From Endozoicomonas sp965232255 (lineage in GTDB: Bacteria; Pseudomonadota; Gammaproteobacteria; Pseudomonadales; Endozoicomonadaceae), in assembly GCA_965232255.1 (NCBI GenBank), contig OZ246962.1, positions 2,852,001 through 2,916,000 of the forward strand: a stretch of 64,000 bases of DNA, read 5' to 3'. Below, in pieces: positions 8,561 to 17,495 of the stretch (within the stretch, counting starts at the first letter, position 1; each line of letters starts with the position of its first letter). Under the pieces are notes generated by a model. It was not told the origin of the DNA and searched no databases. It worked only from the letters and a program-made list of their open reading frames with translations. The translations under genes were made by a program, and so were the position numbers.

Positions 8561-9634
8561 ATGAAAGGTTCAGAGCAAGATCACCAGAGAAAGCAGCGTG
8601 TTTTCAGCATTCTTGATCAGCTCAAGAAGAGCGGTGAAAGAATCAATGCCGACAAAGTCGCCCGTCTGGCCAAAATGGGCAAACAGACCGTACTGCCTTA
8701 TTACAATGAGTGGCGCTACCTGGGATTTGTTGATGACGAGCAAGCGCTTGAGTTGCCTGAAGACCTGGTTCGTGACTTAAAGAGGGGCATTGCTAACTGG
8801 AAACATCAGCTATCACAGGAGCAACAGCTTTTTGAGGAGACTGCCAACCAGGAAATTGATGAGCTGAAAGAGAGCATGCGTCAGTTGTTGGACAAAAATG
8901 GACAGTTGACCGCAGTCAATACTGAACTTCAGACTCACGGTCAGGTACTGGCTTCAGAGCTCGACGCCACAAGACAAGCGCTGGCAGAAAAAAGCCAGGA
9001 GCTGAAAGATATGGAGAGCACTTTGCACTCACAGCGCCGGGAAAACGATCAGCTCCATGCCCTGCTTGACGAACAAAAAGCCATGCAGCAACAGGCGTTG
9101 GGCGCTCTGGAAAAACAGATGGACCAACGTCATCAAGAGCAACTTAACCATTGGCTCAACGTGGTAGACGACGAGCGCAGACTTAAGCAAGCACTGGAAA
9201 AGAAAGTTGATAAACTCAACGATCAGCAGCAGGAGCTGAAAAAAGAGAAACTTGAGCTGAGCAATCGTTTGGAGAGCAAGTCCAGAGCCTACATTCGTGC
9301 CTGTGAAGAGCGAGCTGCCCTTGCCAGCGAACAGGAAAAAGCCCGGGCAATTCTGCAACTGACGGATCAAATAATGGTTTTACTGGATTGTCGTCCCGAT
9401 GAAGTGCTGCGATCTGTACGTGATTTACAAACCGGAGCTGGCAAATCATTGGCCAGTGAACAACGCTGCAATACATTACAGTCGGCCAATGAGCAACTCG
9501 AACAACAGCTTACCCAATCGCAAGAGCGCATCCGTCAGCTGGCTGCGATGGAACTTGAGCTTGAGCGGGCTCGTGGTGCTGCCGAGGCATTTGAAAAGGC
9601 GTTACCCAGACAGGCTTCCGAGGTGAAACGGTGA
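8561..9634 (+). CDS. KfrA-like DNA-binding coiled-coil protein
   Basis: A 357-residue protein. The N-terminal 70 residues (VFSILDQLKKSGERINADKVARLAKMGKQTVLPYYNEWR) have the helix-turn-helix layout of the KfrA N-terminal DNA-binding domain. Residues about 75-345 are almost entirely charged heptad coiled coil (E, K, Q, L rich). KfrA of plasmids binds DNA, represses its own gene and forms filaments that help partition. Here the gene overlaps the tyrosine recombinase start by four bases (GTGA), so the two are translated together. It may organise the recombination complex or control its expression. The palindrome at 8494-8537 is the likely operator. Confidence 0.75.
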   Translation: MKGSEQDHQRKQRVFSILDQLKKSGERINADKVARLAKMGKQTVLPYYNEWRYLGFVDDEQALELPEDLVRDLKRGIANWKHQLSQEQQLFEETANQEIDELKESMRQLLDKNGQLTAVNTELQTHGQVLASELDATRQALAEKSQELKDMESTLHSQRRENDQLHALLDEQKAMQQQALGALEKQMDQRHQEQLNHWLNVVDDERRLKQALEKKVDKLNDQQQELKKEKLELSNRLESKSRAYIRACEERAALASEQEKARAILQLTDQIMVLLDCRPDEVLRSVRDLQTGAGKSLASEQRCNTLQSANEQLEQQLTQSQERIRQLAAMELELERARGAAEAFEKALPRQASEVKR

Positions 9635-10734
9635 GCATTAATACCCTGATCAACCCTGCCTCTTCCTGTCATTCCATCCTGGTGAGCAGTCATGACAACA
9701 TGATAGGGGCTGCCAGCGATGGCGATGCCCTGACGCTGTTCCTGAACAAGTCAGGCTCGCGCTCCCCGGAAACACTGCGCCGCTACGAGAGAGAAACCAC
9801 GCGTCTGACCGCTTTTTTGTACTTGGAGTTGGGTATTGGCTATCGGGATGTGCGTCTCAAGCATTTGCAAGCCTATTTGCACTTTATCCAGAATTTACCA
9901 CTGCGCTGGCTGATGCCCGGTGTTTTGCCCGGTCAACCAGAGCGGGTTATGTTCCGTGCCGCCATAAAGCCTGGCAAAAGTACCGATCAGATTATTGATG
10001 TGCTTTCTTCATTCTTCTCTTTTTTGGAAAAGAATCGCTATACCCTGGGCAATCCGGCAATCTCGCTGGTGCGCTCCGGAGAAAAGGTAGCTCGGGGCAA
10101 CACCATCATCCGCTATTTCTACGACAAAGAGTGGCAGTTTATCCGTGAGTGCTTGGCCAGCCTGCCATCAGGCACAAACCGGGAGCGTCTGGAGTCAGAA
10201 CGCACTCGCTATATTCTCAACCTGAGTTACGCCCTGGCGCTGCGGGAATCTGAACTGACTGGCCACAGCTGTTTGGATATATATCCGGATAATGACGATG
10301 GTTACTATCTCAGTGTTTTGGGCAAGGGTCGAAAAAGAAGACAGGTGCCGATTAATCAGGCGCTACAGCAAAAGATTACCGACTATCGTCGCATAAATGG
10401 TTACTCCGGTTTTTATGGTGATCCCTTCCCGTTGGCACCAAAAATTCGCAATACCAGTGGCCATATCGAATCGTTATCAGCCAGAGGATTGCGATTCTGG
10501 TGGCGTTCTTTTATGAGCTATTGTCAGGAAAAAGCTGATCCGGACATGAGGCAACGACTGCAAGACCTGCCCTTTCACACGCTGCGCCATACAGCACTAA
10601 CCCACTTGGCGCGTAAAATGGACATCGAAGATCTTGCTATATTTGCCGGTCATGATTCCATTAATACCACTAGTCAGTACTATCACGCAGAAGCCAATCG
10701 ATTGAAAAAGATGGCTGCCGATCATCATATCTGA
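9631..10734 (+). CDS. Tyrosine recombinase / integrase
   Basis: A 367-residue protein starting with GTG at 9631 inside the stop of the KfrA-like gene. Residues about 30-145 look like the SAM-like core-binding domain (RSPETLRRYERETTRLTAFL). The catalytic domain has all expected residues: R205 (ALRESELT), K232 (LGKGRKR), H316 and R319 (HTLRH), H341 (AGHDS) and nucleophile Y350 (TTSQYYH). It is therefore probably active. It would cut and join short sites with inverted arms. It lies between the prophage tail and a tRNA cluster, and could be the integrase of the prophage or of a separate integrated element. Confidence 0.9.
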   Translation: MSINTLINPASSCHSILVSSHDNMIGAASDGDALTLFLNKSGSRSPETLRRYERETTRLTAFLYLELGIGYRDVRLKHLQAYLHFIQNLPLRWLMPGVLPGQPERVMFRAAIKPGKSTDQIIDVLSSFFSFLEKNRYTLGNPAISLVRSGEKVARGNTIIRYFYDKEWQFIRECLASLPSGTNRERLESERTRYILNLSYALALRESELTGHSCLDIYPDNDDGYYLSVLGKGRKRRQVPINQALQQKITDYRRINGYSGFYGDPFPLAPKIRNTSGHIESLSARGLRFWWRSFMSYCQEKADPDMRQRLQDLPFHTLRHTALTHLARKMDIEDLAIFAGHDSINTTSQYYHAEANRLKKMAADHHI

Positions 10735-10843
10735 TCGGGTAAAAAACTGATCGACAAAAAATAAAGTGCTGGATGAGGTGGTTAACGGGAGGCATTGCTC
10801 CGCAATGGTTCGGGAGCATCTCAATCGGGGATCAGGGAAGATC

Positions 10844-11782
10844 ATGAATATCTGTCAAGGTTGCAATAAACCCCTTGTCGGGCGCTGGATTAAAGCCATG
10901 GGAGCGCAATGGCACCCAGAGTGCTTTAAATGTCCTGGTTGTCGCCAGCCCATTAAAAAGGGTTACGTGGTGCTTGATGACATGCCCTGGCATCCGATGT
11001 GTGCCCAAAAGCAACAGGCACCATTGTGCTCAGTATGCCGCAATCCATTGACCCCGAACTATTTTGTGGACTTTTGGGGAAATGCCTTTTGCAATAATCA
11101 CGATGGTCATCCGGAGTGCTCCAGCTGCGGCCGGCTGGTGTGCGAGCATTTGACTGGCGGCGGCATGCAATACCCCGACGGAGTGGTGATCTGTAATCGT
11201 TGCAGTCTCAATGGTGTCTCCTCGCAGGAGCGGGCCGATGCCCTTGCTAACGAAATGCGCTCAGCCCTGGCCTCGGTGGGGCTGAAACTGAACTCCACCC
11301 AGACGCCGGTCAAACTGTGTCAGCGCGACGAGCTAAATGCCGCCAGCCATCACACCTGTCACGACAACCACCCTATTCTTGGTGTTACCCGAACCACTGT
11401 CACTCATCAGAAAGGCCGCATCCTGGCCAGAAACTTCGATTGCATTTTGATTCAGATTAATCTGCCCGAAGAGCATTTTCGCACTGTGATGATTCATGAA
11501 CTGACCCACGCCTGGTTTTTTTATAACTACTACGAAGATTTGCCCCTGAAAGTCGAGGAAGGAATGTGTGTGTTGATGGAGTACATTTGGCTGAGCAATC
11601 TCGACACCAAAGATGCGCAATATCGCAAAATACAGATAGAACAAAGCCCGGATCCAGTTTATGGCGATGGATTCCGCCGGGCCAGAGAATCATTAAAACA
11701 TCTGCCGCTGACATCACTGCTGGAATTTATCAAGGAGAAAAAGAAGTTTCCAACGCGCTGGAGTGCGTTTTTCTACGGCTAA
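10844..11782 (+). CDS. LIM-domain protein with DA1-like zinc peptidase domain
   Basis: A 312-residue protein. The ATG at 10844 follows AGGGA; an in-frame ATG at 10766 has no ribosome site. Residues 4-53 form a LIM-type zinc module: C4, C7, H24, C27, C30, C33, H50, C53. More Cys pairs follow to about residue 120 (a second zinc module). The C-terminal half has the metalloprotease motif HELTH (H218, E219, H222) followed by AWFF and LPLKVEEG, where E238 or E239 may be the third zinc ligand. This LIM-then-HExxHAW layout is that of plant DA1 growth-control peptidases, whose domain also occurs in bacteria. It has no signal peptide. Substrates are unknown, and delivery to a host is only speculation. 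Confidence 0.85.
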   Translation: MNICQGCNKPLVGRWIKAMGAQWHPECFKCPGCRQPIKKGYVVLDDMPWHPMCAQKQQAPLCSVCRNPLTPNYFVDFWGNAFCNNHDGHPECSSCGRLVCEHLTGGGMQYPDGVVICNRCSLNGVSSQERADALANEMRSALASVGLKLNSTQTPVKLCQRDELNAASHHTCHDNHPILGVTRTTVTHQKGRILARNFDCILIQINLPEEHFRTVMIHELTHAWFFYNYYEDLPLKVEEGMCVLMEYIWLSNLDTKDAQYRKIQIEQSPDPVYGDGFRRARESLKHLPLTSLLEFIKEKKKFPTRWSAFFYG

Positions 11783-11808
11783 CTGGTTGATGGTTGAGAG
11801 AAAAAATA

Positions 11809-11882
11809 TGGAGGCGAGTACCGGAGTCGAACCGGTCTAAATGGAGTTGCAGTCCACTGCATAACCGCTTTGCTAACTCGCC
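11809..11882 (-). tRNA. tRNA-Cys (GCA), first copy
   Basis: On the minus strand, acceptor arms GGCGAGT and ACTCGCC pair, CCA is encoded, the T-arm GGTTCGACTCC is present and the anticodon loop reads GCA. The 74-nt sequence is identical to the second copy at 12032-12105. It is the last tRNA of the cluster, and a T-run follows on the minus strand at about 11801-11806. Confidence 0.95.
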
Positions 11883-11901
11883 ATAATAGGGACAAGAAAG
11901 A

Positions 11902-11988
11902 TGGTGCCGCTGGCCGGAATCGAACCGGCACGGGCTAATGCCCGACAGATTTTAAGTCTGTTGTGTCTACCAATTCCACCACAGCGGC
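11902..11988 (-). tRNA. tRNA-Leu (UAA)
   Basis: A minus-strand 87-nt tRNA with a long variable arm, encoded CCA and anticodon TAA in ACTTAAAATC. The acceptor stem is GCCGCTG/CAGCGGC. It is placed between the two tRNA-Cys copies downstream of pgsA, as leuZ follows cysT in enterobacteria. Confidence 0.95.
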
Positions 11989-12031
11989 AATAATTGAACC
12001 TGAGAACTTTATGTAAAAAGTTTCATAAAAA

Positions 12032-12105
12032 TGGAGGCGAGTACCGGAGTCGAACCGGTCTAAATGGAGTTGCAGTCCACTGCATAACCGCTTTGCTAAC
12101 TCGCC
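12032..12105 (-). tRNA. tRNA-Cys (GCA), second copy
   Basis: Identical in all 74 nt to the copy at 11809-11882, with CCA encoded and anticodon GCA. It is the first tRNA after pgsA on the minus strand and is probably cotranscribed with it, as in the enterobacterial pgsA-glyW-cysT-leuZ arrangement. No tRNA-Gly is seen here. Confidence 0.95.
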
Positions 12106-12204
12106 TGTTTTTCTGTAATACGACGCCGGTCAATGGCTCACAGCGCCCGAACACGAAGCGTATTGTAGGTTTTTTTGTTTTGATGTCAACCGCTTTCCGT
12201 CGCC

Positions 12205-12768
12205 TCAGTCAGGCTTGGCAAACGGTGATAAATCGGGCCACGCAGCCTTGAGGTAGACATACATGGACCACAGCGTCAGTATCGCCGACAGGTACAGCAA
12301 CGCCATGCCCAGATAACCGATCCATGAATCCAGAGGCACCGGCGATAACAACAACAAGGTGATGGCCAGCATCTGGGCAGCGGTTTTGGCTTTGCCAATC
12401 ATGCTCACGGCAACACTGGTACGTTTACCCAACTCGGCCATCCACTCTCTGAGTGCCGAGATAACAATCTCCCGGCCAATAATGATCAGGGCCGGCACCG
12501 TCACCCAAAAAGCACGAAAATCATCAATCAACAGACACAGCGCGGTCGCCACCATGATTTTATCCGCCACCGGATCAAAGAAAGCGCCGAACGGCGTACT
12601 CTGGTTGAGGCGGCGAGCCAGATAACCGTCAAACCAGTCAGTCGCTGCGGCAAAGACGAATATCCCGGCACAGACAAGATAACTCCAGGAAAACGGCAAA
12701 TAGAAGATAATGACCAGAAAAGGGACCAGAACAATGCGTGTTAGTGTTAGAAAATTAGGTATGTTCAT
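12205..12768 (-). CDS. pgsA: CDP-diacylglycerol-glycerol-3-phosphate 3-phosphatidyltransferase
   Basis: A 187-residue inner-membrane enzyme that makes phosphatidylglycerol phosphate, the committed step to phosphatidylglycerol and cardiolipin. The CDP-alcohol phosphatidyltransferase signature D-G-x2-A-R-x8-G-x3-D-x3-D is complete (DWFDGYLARRLNQ...GAFFDPVADK, residues about 43-67). Four to five hydrophobic helices follow the usual pattern, and the length is normal for the family. It lies downstream of uvrC in the same direction and upstream of the tRNA cluster, a conserved gammaproteobacterial order. Confidence 0.97.
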   Translation of the reverse strand: MNIPNFLTLTRIVLVPFLVIIFYLPFSWSYLVCAGIFVFAAATDWFDGYLARRLNQSTPFGAFFDPVADKIMVATALCLLIDDFRAFWVTVPALIIIGREIVISALREWMAELGKRTSVAVSMIGKAKTAAQMLAITLLLLSPVPLDSWIGYLGMALLYLSAILTLWSMYVYLKAAWPDLSPFAKPD

Positions 12769-12885
12769 AAATAGCCAAAGATCAAACTGGTGAATTCTTC
12801 AGGGCATACGTTACACAGTACCGACCTCAGGTGCTAGTCCGAATGGCTGTTTAACAGCATTTAAGTGCCGTGGTTAAAAAAGTGG

Positions 12886-14724
12886 TCAGTTATTATGCAA
12901 GTAATCATAAATTTGTTGCGCTAATGCCAGGCTGATGCCTTCAACTTTTTTCAGCTCGTCCACGGTGGCACTGCTAACTCCAGCACGACCGCCGAAGAAC
13001 TTTAACAGAGCAGCGCGTCTTTTGCTGCCGATGCCGGGAATATCTTCCAGCACCGAGCGTTTGCGTGCTTTTTCCCGACGCTGGCGATGGCCCGTAATGG
13101 CAAAACGGTGCGCTTCATCACGAATTTGTTGAATCAGCAACAGCGCCGCTTCAGCCCCAGTGGGGTCCAGTTCGTGATCTTGGTAGAGCAGTGTTTCCAA
13201 ACCAGGTTTTCGCGTGACACCTTTGGCTACCCCGAGCAGCGGGATATCCAGGCCAAGTTCTGCCATCACTTGCGTCGCCTTGCCCAGTTGCCCTTTGCCA
13301 CCATCAATAATGATCAGGTCGGGTCTGGCGCCCTCTCCGGCGTCAGCCAGCTTCCGGTAGCGTTTGTCTAAAGCCATGGCCATGGCGGCGTAATCATCAC
13401 CAGGCTCAATACCGGTGATATTATAACGGCGGTATTCGCTATTGACCGGACCCTGGTTATCAAACACCACGCACGATGCGACAGTGGCCTCGCCCATGGT
13501 GTGGCTGATGTCAAAGCACTCCATACGCCCGATGGGTTGCTCTATGCCCAATAGATTCTGCAACTGGGCATAGCGTTGGGACAGATGGCTTTTGCTAGCC
13601 AGGTGGCTGTCGAGATTTTGCCGGGCATTTTTGCTGGCCAGGCTCAGCCAATCTAGGCGTTCGCCACGAATGCTGTGCTTGATGCGGATCTTTTTCCCGG
13701 AGACAGCGTGAATAGCGTCTTCCATGATGGTCGAGTCGGTCAGTTCAAAGGGAACAATGATCTCTCTGGGCAAGTCGCGACTGTTAACCAGTCGCACGTA
13801 AAACTGCGCCATAAAATCCGCCAGGTAGTCGCCCTGCTCCGCTTCCAGTTTGAATTGGGGGAAGTAGTATTTGTGGCCCAACACCCGCCCCTGGCGCACA
13901 AACAGCACATCAAAACAGGTGTTGCCCGCCAGCTGGGCAAAGCCAATAACATCAACGTCGCCCGTCGCCTTGGTGACTGACTGTTGCTCCTGCACGGCGC
14001 GCAGATGATTGATCTGGTCGCGGATTGCCGCCGCCTGTTCAAAATCCAGGGCTTCTGCAGCCACTTCCATACGCTGGATTAACGAGCGAATCAGCTGCTG
14101 GCTCTTGCCCTCAAGAAACTGGCGCGTGTCGTTAACGTCCTGCTGGTACTCTTCTTCACTCACTAACCCGACACAAGGCGCTTTACACCGCTGGATTTGA
14201 TATTGCAGACAGGGTCGGGTGCGGTTCCTGAAATAAGTATCTGTACATTGACGTATTTTAAATATCTTTTGCAGCAGTTGCAGGCTCTCACGCACTGCGT
14301 GGCTGCTGGGATACGGCCCGAAATACTGCCCTTTAAGACGCTTGCGTCCACGGCAGGAATCCATGCGGGGAAAGTCGCGGTCAGCGGAGATAAAGATATA
14401 GGGATAGGATTTATCATCCCTGAGTAATATGTTGTAGGGCGGTTTTCGATCCTTGATCAGATTCTGTTCCAGCAGCAATGCTTCGGTTTCGCTGTGGGTG
14501 ACAGTTAGTTGGATATCGGCGATTTTACTGACCAGGGCGAGCGTTTTGGTAGTAAGACCGCTGCCACGAAAATAGCTGGACAGGCGATTTTTCAGATTTT
14601 TGGCTTTGCCAATGTAAAGCGTTTTGCCATTGTGATCGAGCATTTCATAGACGCCTGGCCGATGCGACACCGTTTCCAGAAATGCCTTGTGATCGAAATT
14701 ACTGCTTTGCTCACTACTTGCCAT
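12886..14724 (-). CDS. uvrC: Excinuclease ABC subunit C
   Basis: A 612-residue nucleotide excision repair nuclease that makes both incisions around a lesion bound by UvrB. The N-terminal GIY-YIG nuclease domain (GVYEML...LYIGKAKNL) starts at about residue 18. A UVR motif for UvrB contact lies near residue 215 (EALDFEQAAAIRDQI), the RNase H-like C-terminal nuclease is in the middle, and tandem helix-hairpin-helix motifs end the protein (IPGIGSKRRAALL and KKVEGISLALAQ). The length is typical. It is downstream of uvrY as in E. coli. Confidence 0.98.
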   Translation of the reverse strand: MASSEQSSNFDHKAFLETVSHRPGVYEMLDHNGKTLYIGKAKNLKNRLSSYFRGSGLTTKTLALVSKIADIQLTVTHSETEALLLEQNLIKDRKPPYNILLRDDKSYPYIFISADRDFPRMDSCRGRKRLKGQYFGPYPSSHAVRESLQLLQKIFKIRQCTDTYFRNRTRPCLQYQIQRCKAPCVGLVSEEEYQQDVNDTRQFLEGKSQQLIRSLIQRMEVAAEALDFEQAAAIRDQINHLRAVQEQQSVTKATGDVDVIGFAQLAGNTCFDVLFVRQGRVLGHKYYFPQFKLEAEQGDYLADFMAQFYVRLVNSRDLPREIIVPFELTDSTIMEDAIHAVSGKKIRIKHSIRGERLDWLSLASKNARQNLDSHLASKSHLSQRYAQLQNLLGIEQPIGRMECFDISHTMGEATVASCVVFDNQGPVNSEYRRYNITGIEPGDDYAAMAMALDKRYRKLADAGEGARPDLIIIDGGKGQLGKATQVMAELGLDIPLLGVAKGVTRKPGLETLLYQDHELDPTGAEAALLLIQQIRDEAHRFAITGHRQRREKARKRSVLEDIPGIGSKRRAALLKFFGGRAGVSSATVDELKKVEGISLALAQQIYDYLHNN

Positions 14725-14781
14725 GGATCACCAGAAACCGATATCAGACAATGGGCGCATTGTATCACGGGTTGCAGTGAA

Positions 14782-15423
14782 TCACGCCAGCGTGTCAATC
14801 AGTTCATGGCGAATGGCCAGATGGGTCAGCTCTACATCGCTGGTGATATTGAGTTTTTCAAACATTCGGTAACGATAACTGTTGACGGTTTTCGGACTCA
14901 GACAGAGCTTCTCCGAGATGGTCTGTACCTTTTCGCAATTCACAATCATCAGAGCGATTTGCATTTCCCGCTGGGAGAGCTGATGAAACGGCGATGAACT
15001 CTCGGGGCCGATTGCTTGTAGCGCCAGCTGTTGAGCAATGTCTGCGTCGATGAATTTCTTGCCGGCAAACACTGTGCGAATGGCGGTTACCATCTCAGAA
15101 ACATCTGCGTTTTTGGTGACGTAACCACTGGCACCGGCTTCGATTAACCTGGCCGGAAAGAGGTCATCCGCGCAAGCAGTAACCACAATGATTTTGGCAT
15201 GCGGATTGATCTGGCAGATTTTACGGGTCGCTTCCAGGCCGCCGATGCCGGGCATACGCACGTCCATCAGGGTAACGTCCGGTGCCAACTCCCGATAAAG
15301 CTCAACCGCCTGCTCACCACTGGCTGCCTGGGCCACTACCTTGAGACTCTTGACGTCGCCCAACATGCGCGAGATGCCGGCTCGCACCAGATCGTGATCA
15401 TCGGCAATCATAACTCGTATCAT
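14782..15423 (-). CDS. uvrY: Response regulator UvrY/GacA
   Basis: A 213-residue NarL/FixJ-type regulator. The receiver domain has acidic residues near the N-terminus (IADDHD), phospho-acceptor Asp54 in LMDVRMPG, and Lys in TKNADV. The C-terminal LuxR-type helix-turn-helix is LSQREMQIALM...ISEKLCLSPKTVNSYRYRMFEKL. The GacA/UvrY regulators activate small RNAs that titrate CsrA/RsmA. The position directly upstream of uvrC is diagnostic. The partner BarA/GacS kinase is not in the window. Confidence 0.95.
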   Translation of the reverse strand: MIRVMIADDHDLVRAGISRMLGDVKSLKVVAQAASGEQAVELYRELAPDVTLMDVRMPGIGGLEATRKICQINPHAKIIVVTACADDLFPARLIEAGASGYVTKNADVSEMVTAIRTVFAGKKFIDADIAQQLALQAIGPESSSPFHQLSQREMQIALMIVNCEKVQTISEKLCLSPKTVNSYRYRMFEKLNITSDVELTHLAIRHELIDTLA

Positions 15424-15546
15424 GGGCCTCTCCGGTCTTTTTTGTCTATTGTGTCTGGTTCACAGCACCGGGCAGAGTCACCTGCCCTCAGGAACGTGAC
15501 CCATGGTTTTACCGACGACTTTTAGCGCTTTTGAGTTTCAAGTGGG

Positions 15547-16479
15547 TTATCCGAGTTTGCTTTCCAGCTCTGGTACAGCATCAAACAGGTCTGCCACCAA
15601 CCCATAGTCCGCTACCTGGAAGATGGGCGCCTCTTCATCTTTATTGATGGCCACAATAACTTTACTGTCTTTCATGCCGGCAAGATGCTGAATGGCACCG
15701 GAAATACCCACGGCGATGTACAGATCGGGCGCCACGATTTTGCCCGTCTGCCCTACCTGCATATCATTGGCTACATACCCCGCATCCACAGCGGCACGGG
15801 AGGCACCGACGGCGGCGCCCAGTTTGTCGGCAACGCTATAGAGCATGGCGAAGTTCTCGCCGCTGCCCATGCCGCGTCCACCGGCAACCACGACGTCGGC
15901 CGCGGCCAGTTCCGGTCTGTCTGACTGAGCCAGTTCGGCACTGACAAAGCGCGAGATGCCTGCGTCATGAGTACTGGCCACAGTTTCCAGACTGGCATTA
16001 CCACCTTCGGCAGCCACCGGGTCAAAGCCTGTACTGCGTACCGTAATCACTTTAATGGCGGCACTTGAGCGCACAGTGGCAATGGCATTGCCGGCGTAGA
16101 CTGGTCGAACAAAAGTATCGTCGCTCTCCACCCGGATAATATCCGACACCTGATCAACATCCAGAAGCGCGGCCACCCGAGGCATCATGTTGCGCGCATC
16201 GGTAGATGTCGAGGCCAGAATATGGGAGTACTGTCTGCCCAACTCAGTAACCAGCAAACTGACGTTTTCCGCCAACTGATGTTCCAGGGACGGATTTTCC
16301 GCCAGCAGCACTTTGGTGATGCCAGCGATAGAACAGGCCTGTTTGGCAACATCATCACACTGGTGACCAGCAACCAGCAGATGGATCTCACCGCCGATGG
16401 CGCTGGCTGCAGCGACAGTATTGCGTGTCCTGGCTGCCAGGGTGCGGTTGTCATGATCAGCAACGACTAGTATGGCCAT
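15547..16479 (-). CDS. etfA: Electron transfer flavoprotein alpha subunit
   Basis: A 310-residue FAD-binding subunit that carries electrons from acyl-CoA and other dehydrogenases to ETF-quinone oxidoreductase. The C-terminal FAD domain has the family signature region DLYIAVGISGAIQHLAGM and AINKDEEAPIFQVADYGLV. The GRG motif (VVAGGRGMGSGENF) is also present. Its start overlaps the stop of etfB by one base. It is transcribed with etfB, divergently from the quinone oxidoreductase gene. Confidence 0.97.
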   Translation of the reverse strand: MAILVVADHDNRTLAARTRNTVAAASAIGGEIHLLVAGHQCDDVAKQACSIAGITKVLLAENPSLEHQLAENVSLLVTELGRQYSHILASTSTDARNMMPRVAALLDVDQVSDIIRVESDDTFVRPVYAGNAIATVRSSAAIKVITVRSTGFDPVAAEGGNASLETVASTHDAGISRFVSAELAQSDRPELAAADVVVAGGRGMGSGENFAMLYSVADKLGAAVGASRAAVDAGYVANDMQVGQTGKIVAPDLYIAVGISGAIQHLAGMKDSKVIVAINKDEEAPIFQVADYGLVADLFDAVPELESKLG

Positions 16480-17228
16480 TAGATCACCTTCGCCTCATGT
16501 TTTAATTTTTCGATCAGCTCATCGACGGTAGCCACTTTGATGCCGGCCTGTCGTTGTATGGGGGGTTCTACTTTCAACGTGGTTAAGGTAGACGACACAG
16601 TAACGCCGAGGTCAGTTGGTGACTTAACGACGATGGGCTTGCGTTTCGCCTTCATGATGTTGGGCAACGCAGCGAAGCGCGGTTCATTCAGGCGCAGGTC
16701 GGTGGTGATTACTGCAGGTAGATTCAGGCTAACAGTTTGCAAACCGCCATCCACTTCCCGGGTGACATTGACTTTGCCGGCGTCAACAGTGACTTCCGAG
16801 GCGTAGGTTCCCTGGGGAAGTCCGGCCAGCGCCGCCAGCATCTGCCCGGTCTGGCCATTGTCGCTGTCGATGGCCTGTTTACCAAGCAACACCAGGTCGG
16901 GTTGCTCCTCATCAACAATGGCTTTGAGCAGTTTAGCGACAGTGAGCGAACCAAGCGGTTCAGCGGTTTGCACCAGGATACCCCGGTCTGCCCCAAGGGC
17001 CAGTGCGGCACGCAGTTGTTCCTGACACGCATCAGTACCCAGGGAGACAACGACAATTTCGTCGGCCACACCCTTCTCTTTCAGTCTTACCGCTTCTTCA
17101 ACAGCAATTTCACAAAAGGGGTTGATGGCCATTTTGACATTGGTCAGATCAACGTCAGAGTGATCGGCCTTCACTCGTACCTTGACGTTGTAGTCTATGA
17201 CTCGCTTGACGGCTACCAATATTTTCAT
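16479..17228 (-). CDS. etfB: Electron transfer flavoprotein beta subunit
   Basis: A 249-residue subunit binding AMP and FAD. I chose the ATG at 17228 because the protein then begins MKILVAVKRVIDYNVKVRVK, as in close homologues. An upstream ATG at 17246 is possible but adds six atypical residues. The signature VEEAVRLKEKGVADEIVVVSLG is present. It is the first gene of the etfBA operon, and the 267-bp region upstream holds divergent promoters with the ETF-QO gene. Confidence 0.96.
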   Translation of the reverse strand: MKILVAVKRVIDYNVKVRVKADHSDVDLTNVKMAINPFCEIAVEEAVRLKEKGVADEIVVVSLGTDACQEQLRAALALGADRGILVQTAEPLGSLTVAKLLKAIVDEEQPDLVLLGKQAIDSDNGQTGQMLAALAGLPQGTYASEVTVDAGKVNVTREVDGGLQTVSLNLPAVITTDLRLNEPRFAALPNIMKAKRKPIVVKSPTDLGVTVSSTLTTLKVEPPIQRQAGIKVATVDELIEKLKHEAKVI

Positions 17229-17495
17229 GAGTCCGCAGCCTTCCATCAGTTGTTATTAGCATTATGTGGCACAGATAGCGAACAACCAGCGGACGAATTT
17301 TATTCTCAGTAAGCGACCGGTGTTTACTCACCTGCGTGATGGCAGTCTATCAGTGCACAGATAAGGGTTCAAACGTATGTTTTGCGCCCGATCTGCGTGT
17401 TGTTCGCAATAGTGGGCGCTGAGTATACTGTCAGCAATAACCAACAGCTGTTTGACTGTAGCCATAAAAATAACACTCCCGGAAGGAGGAAGCTG

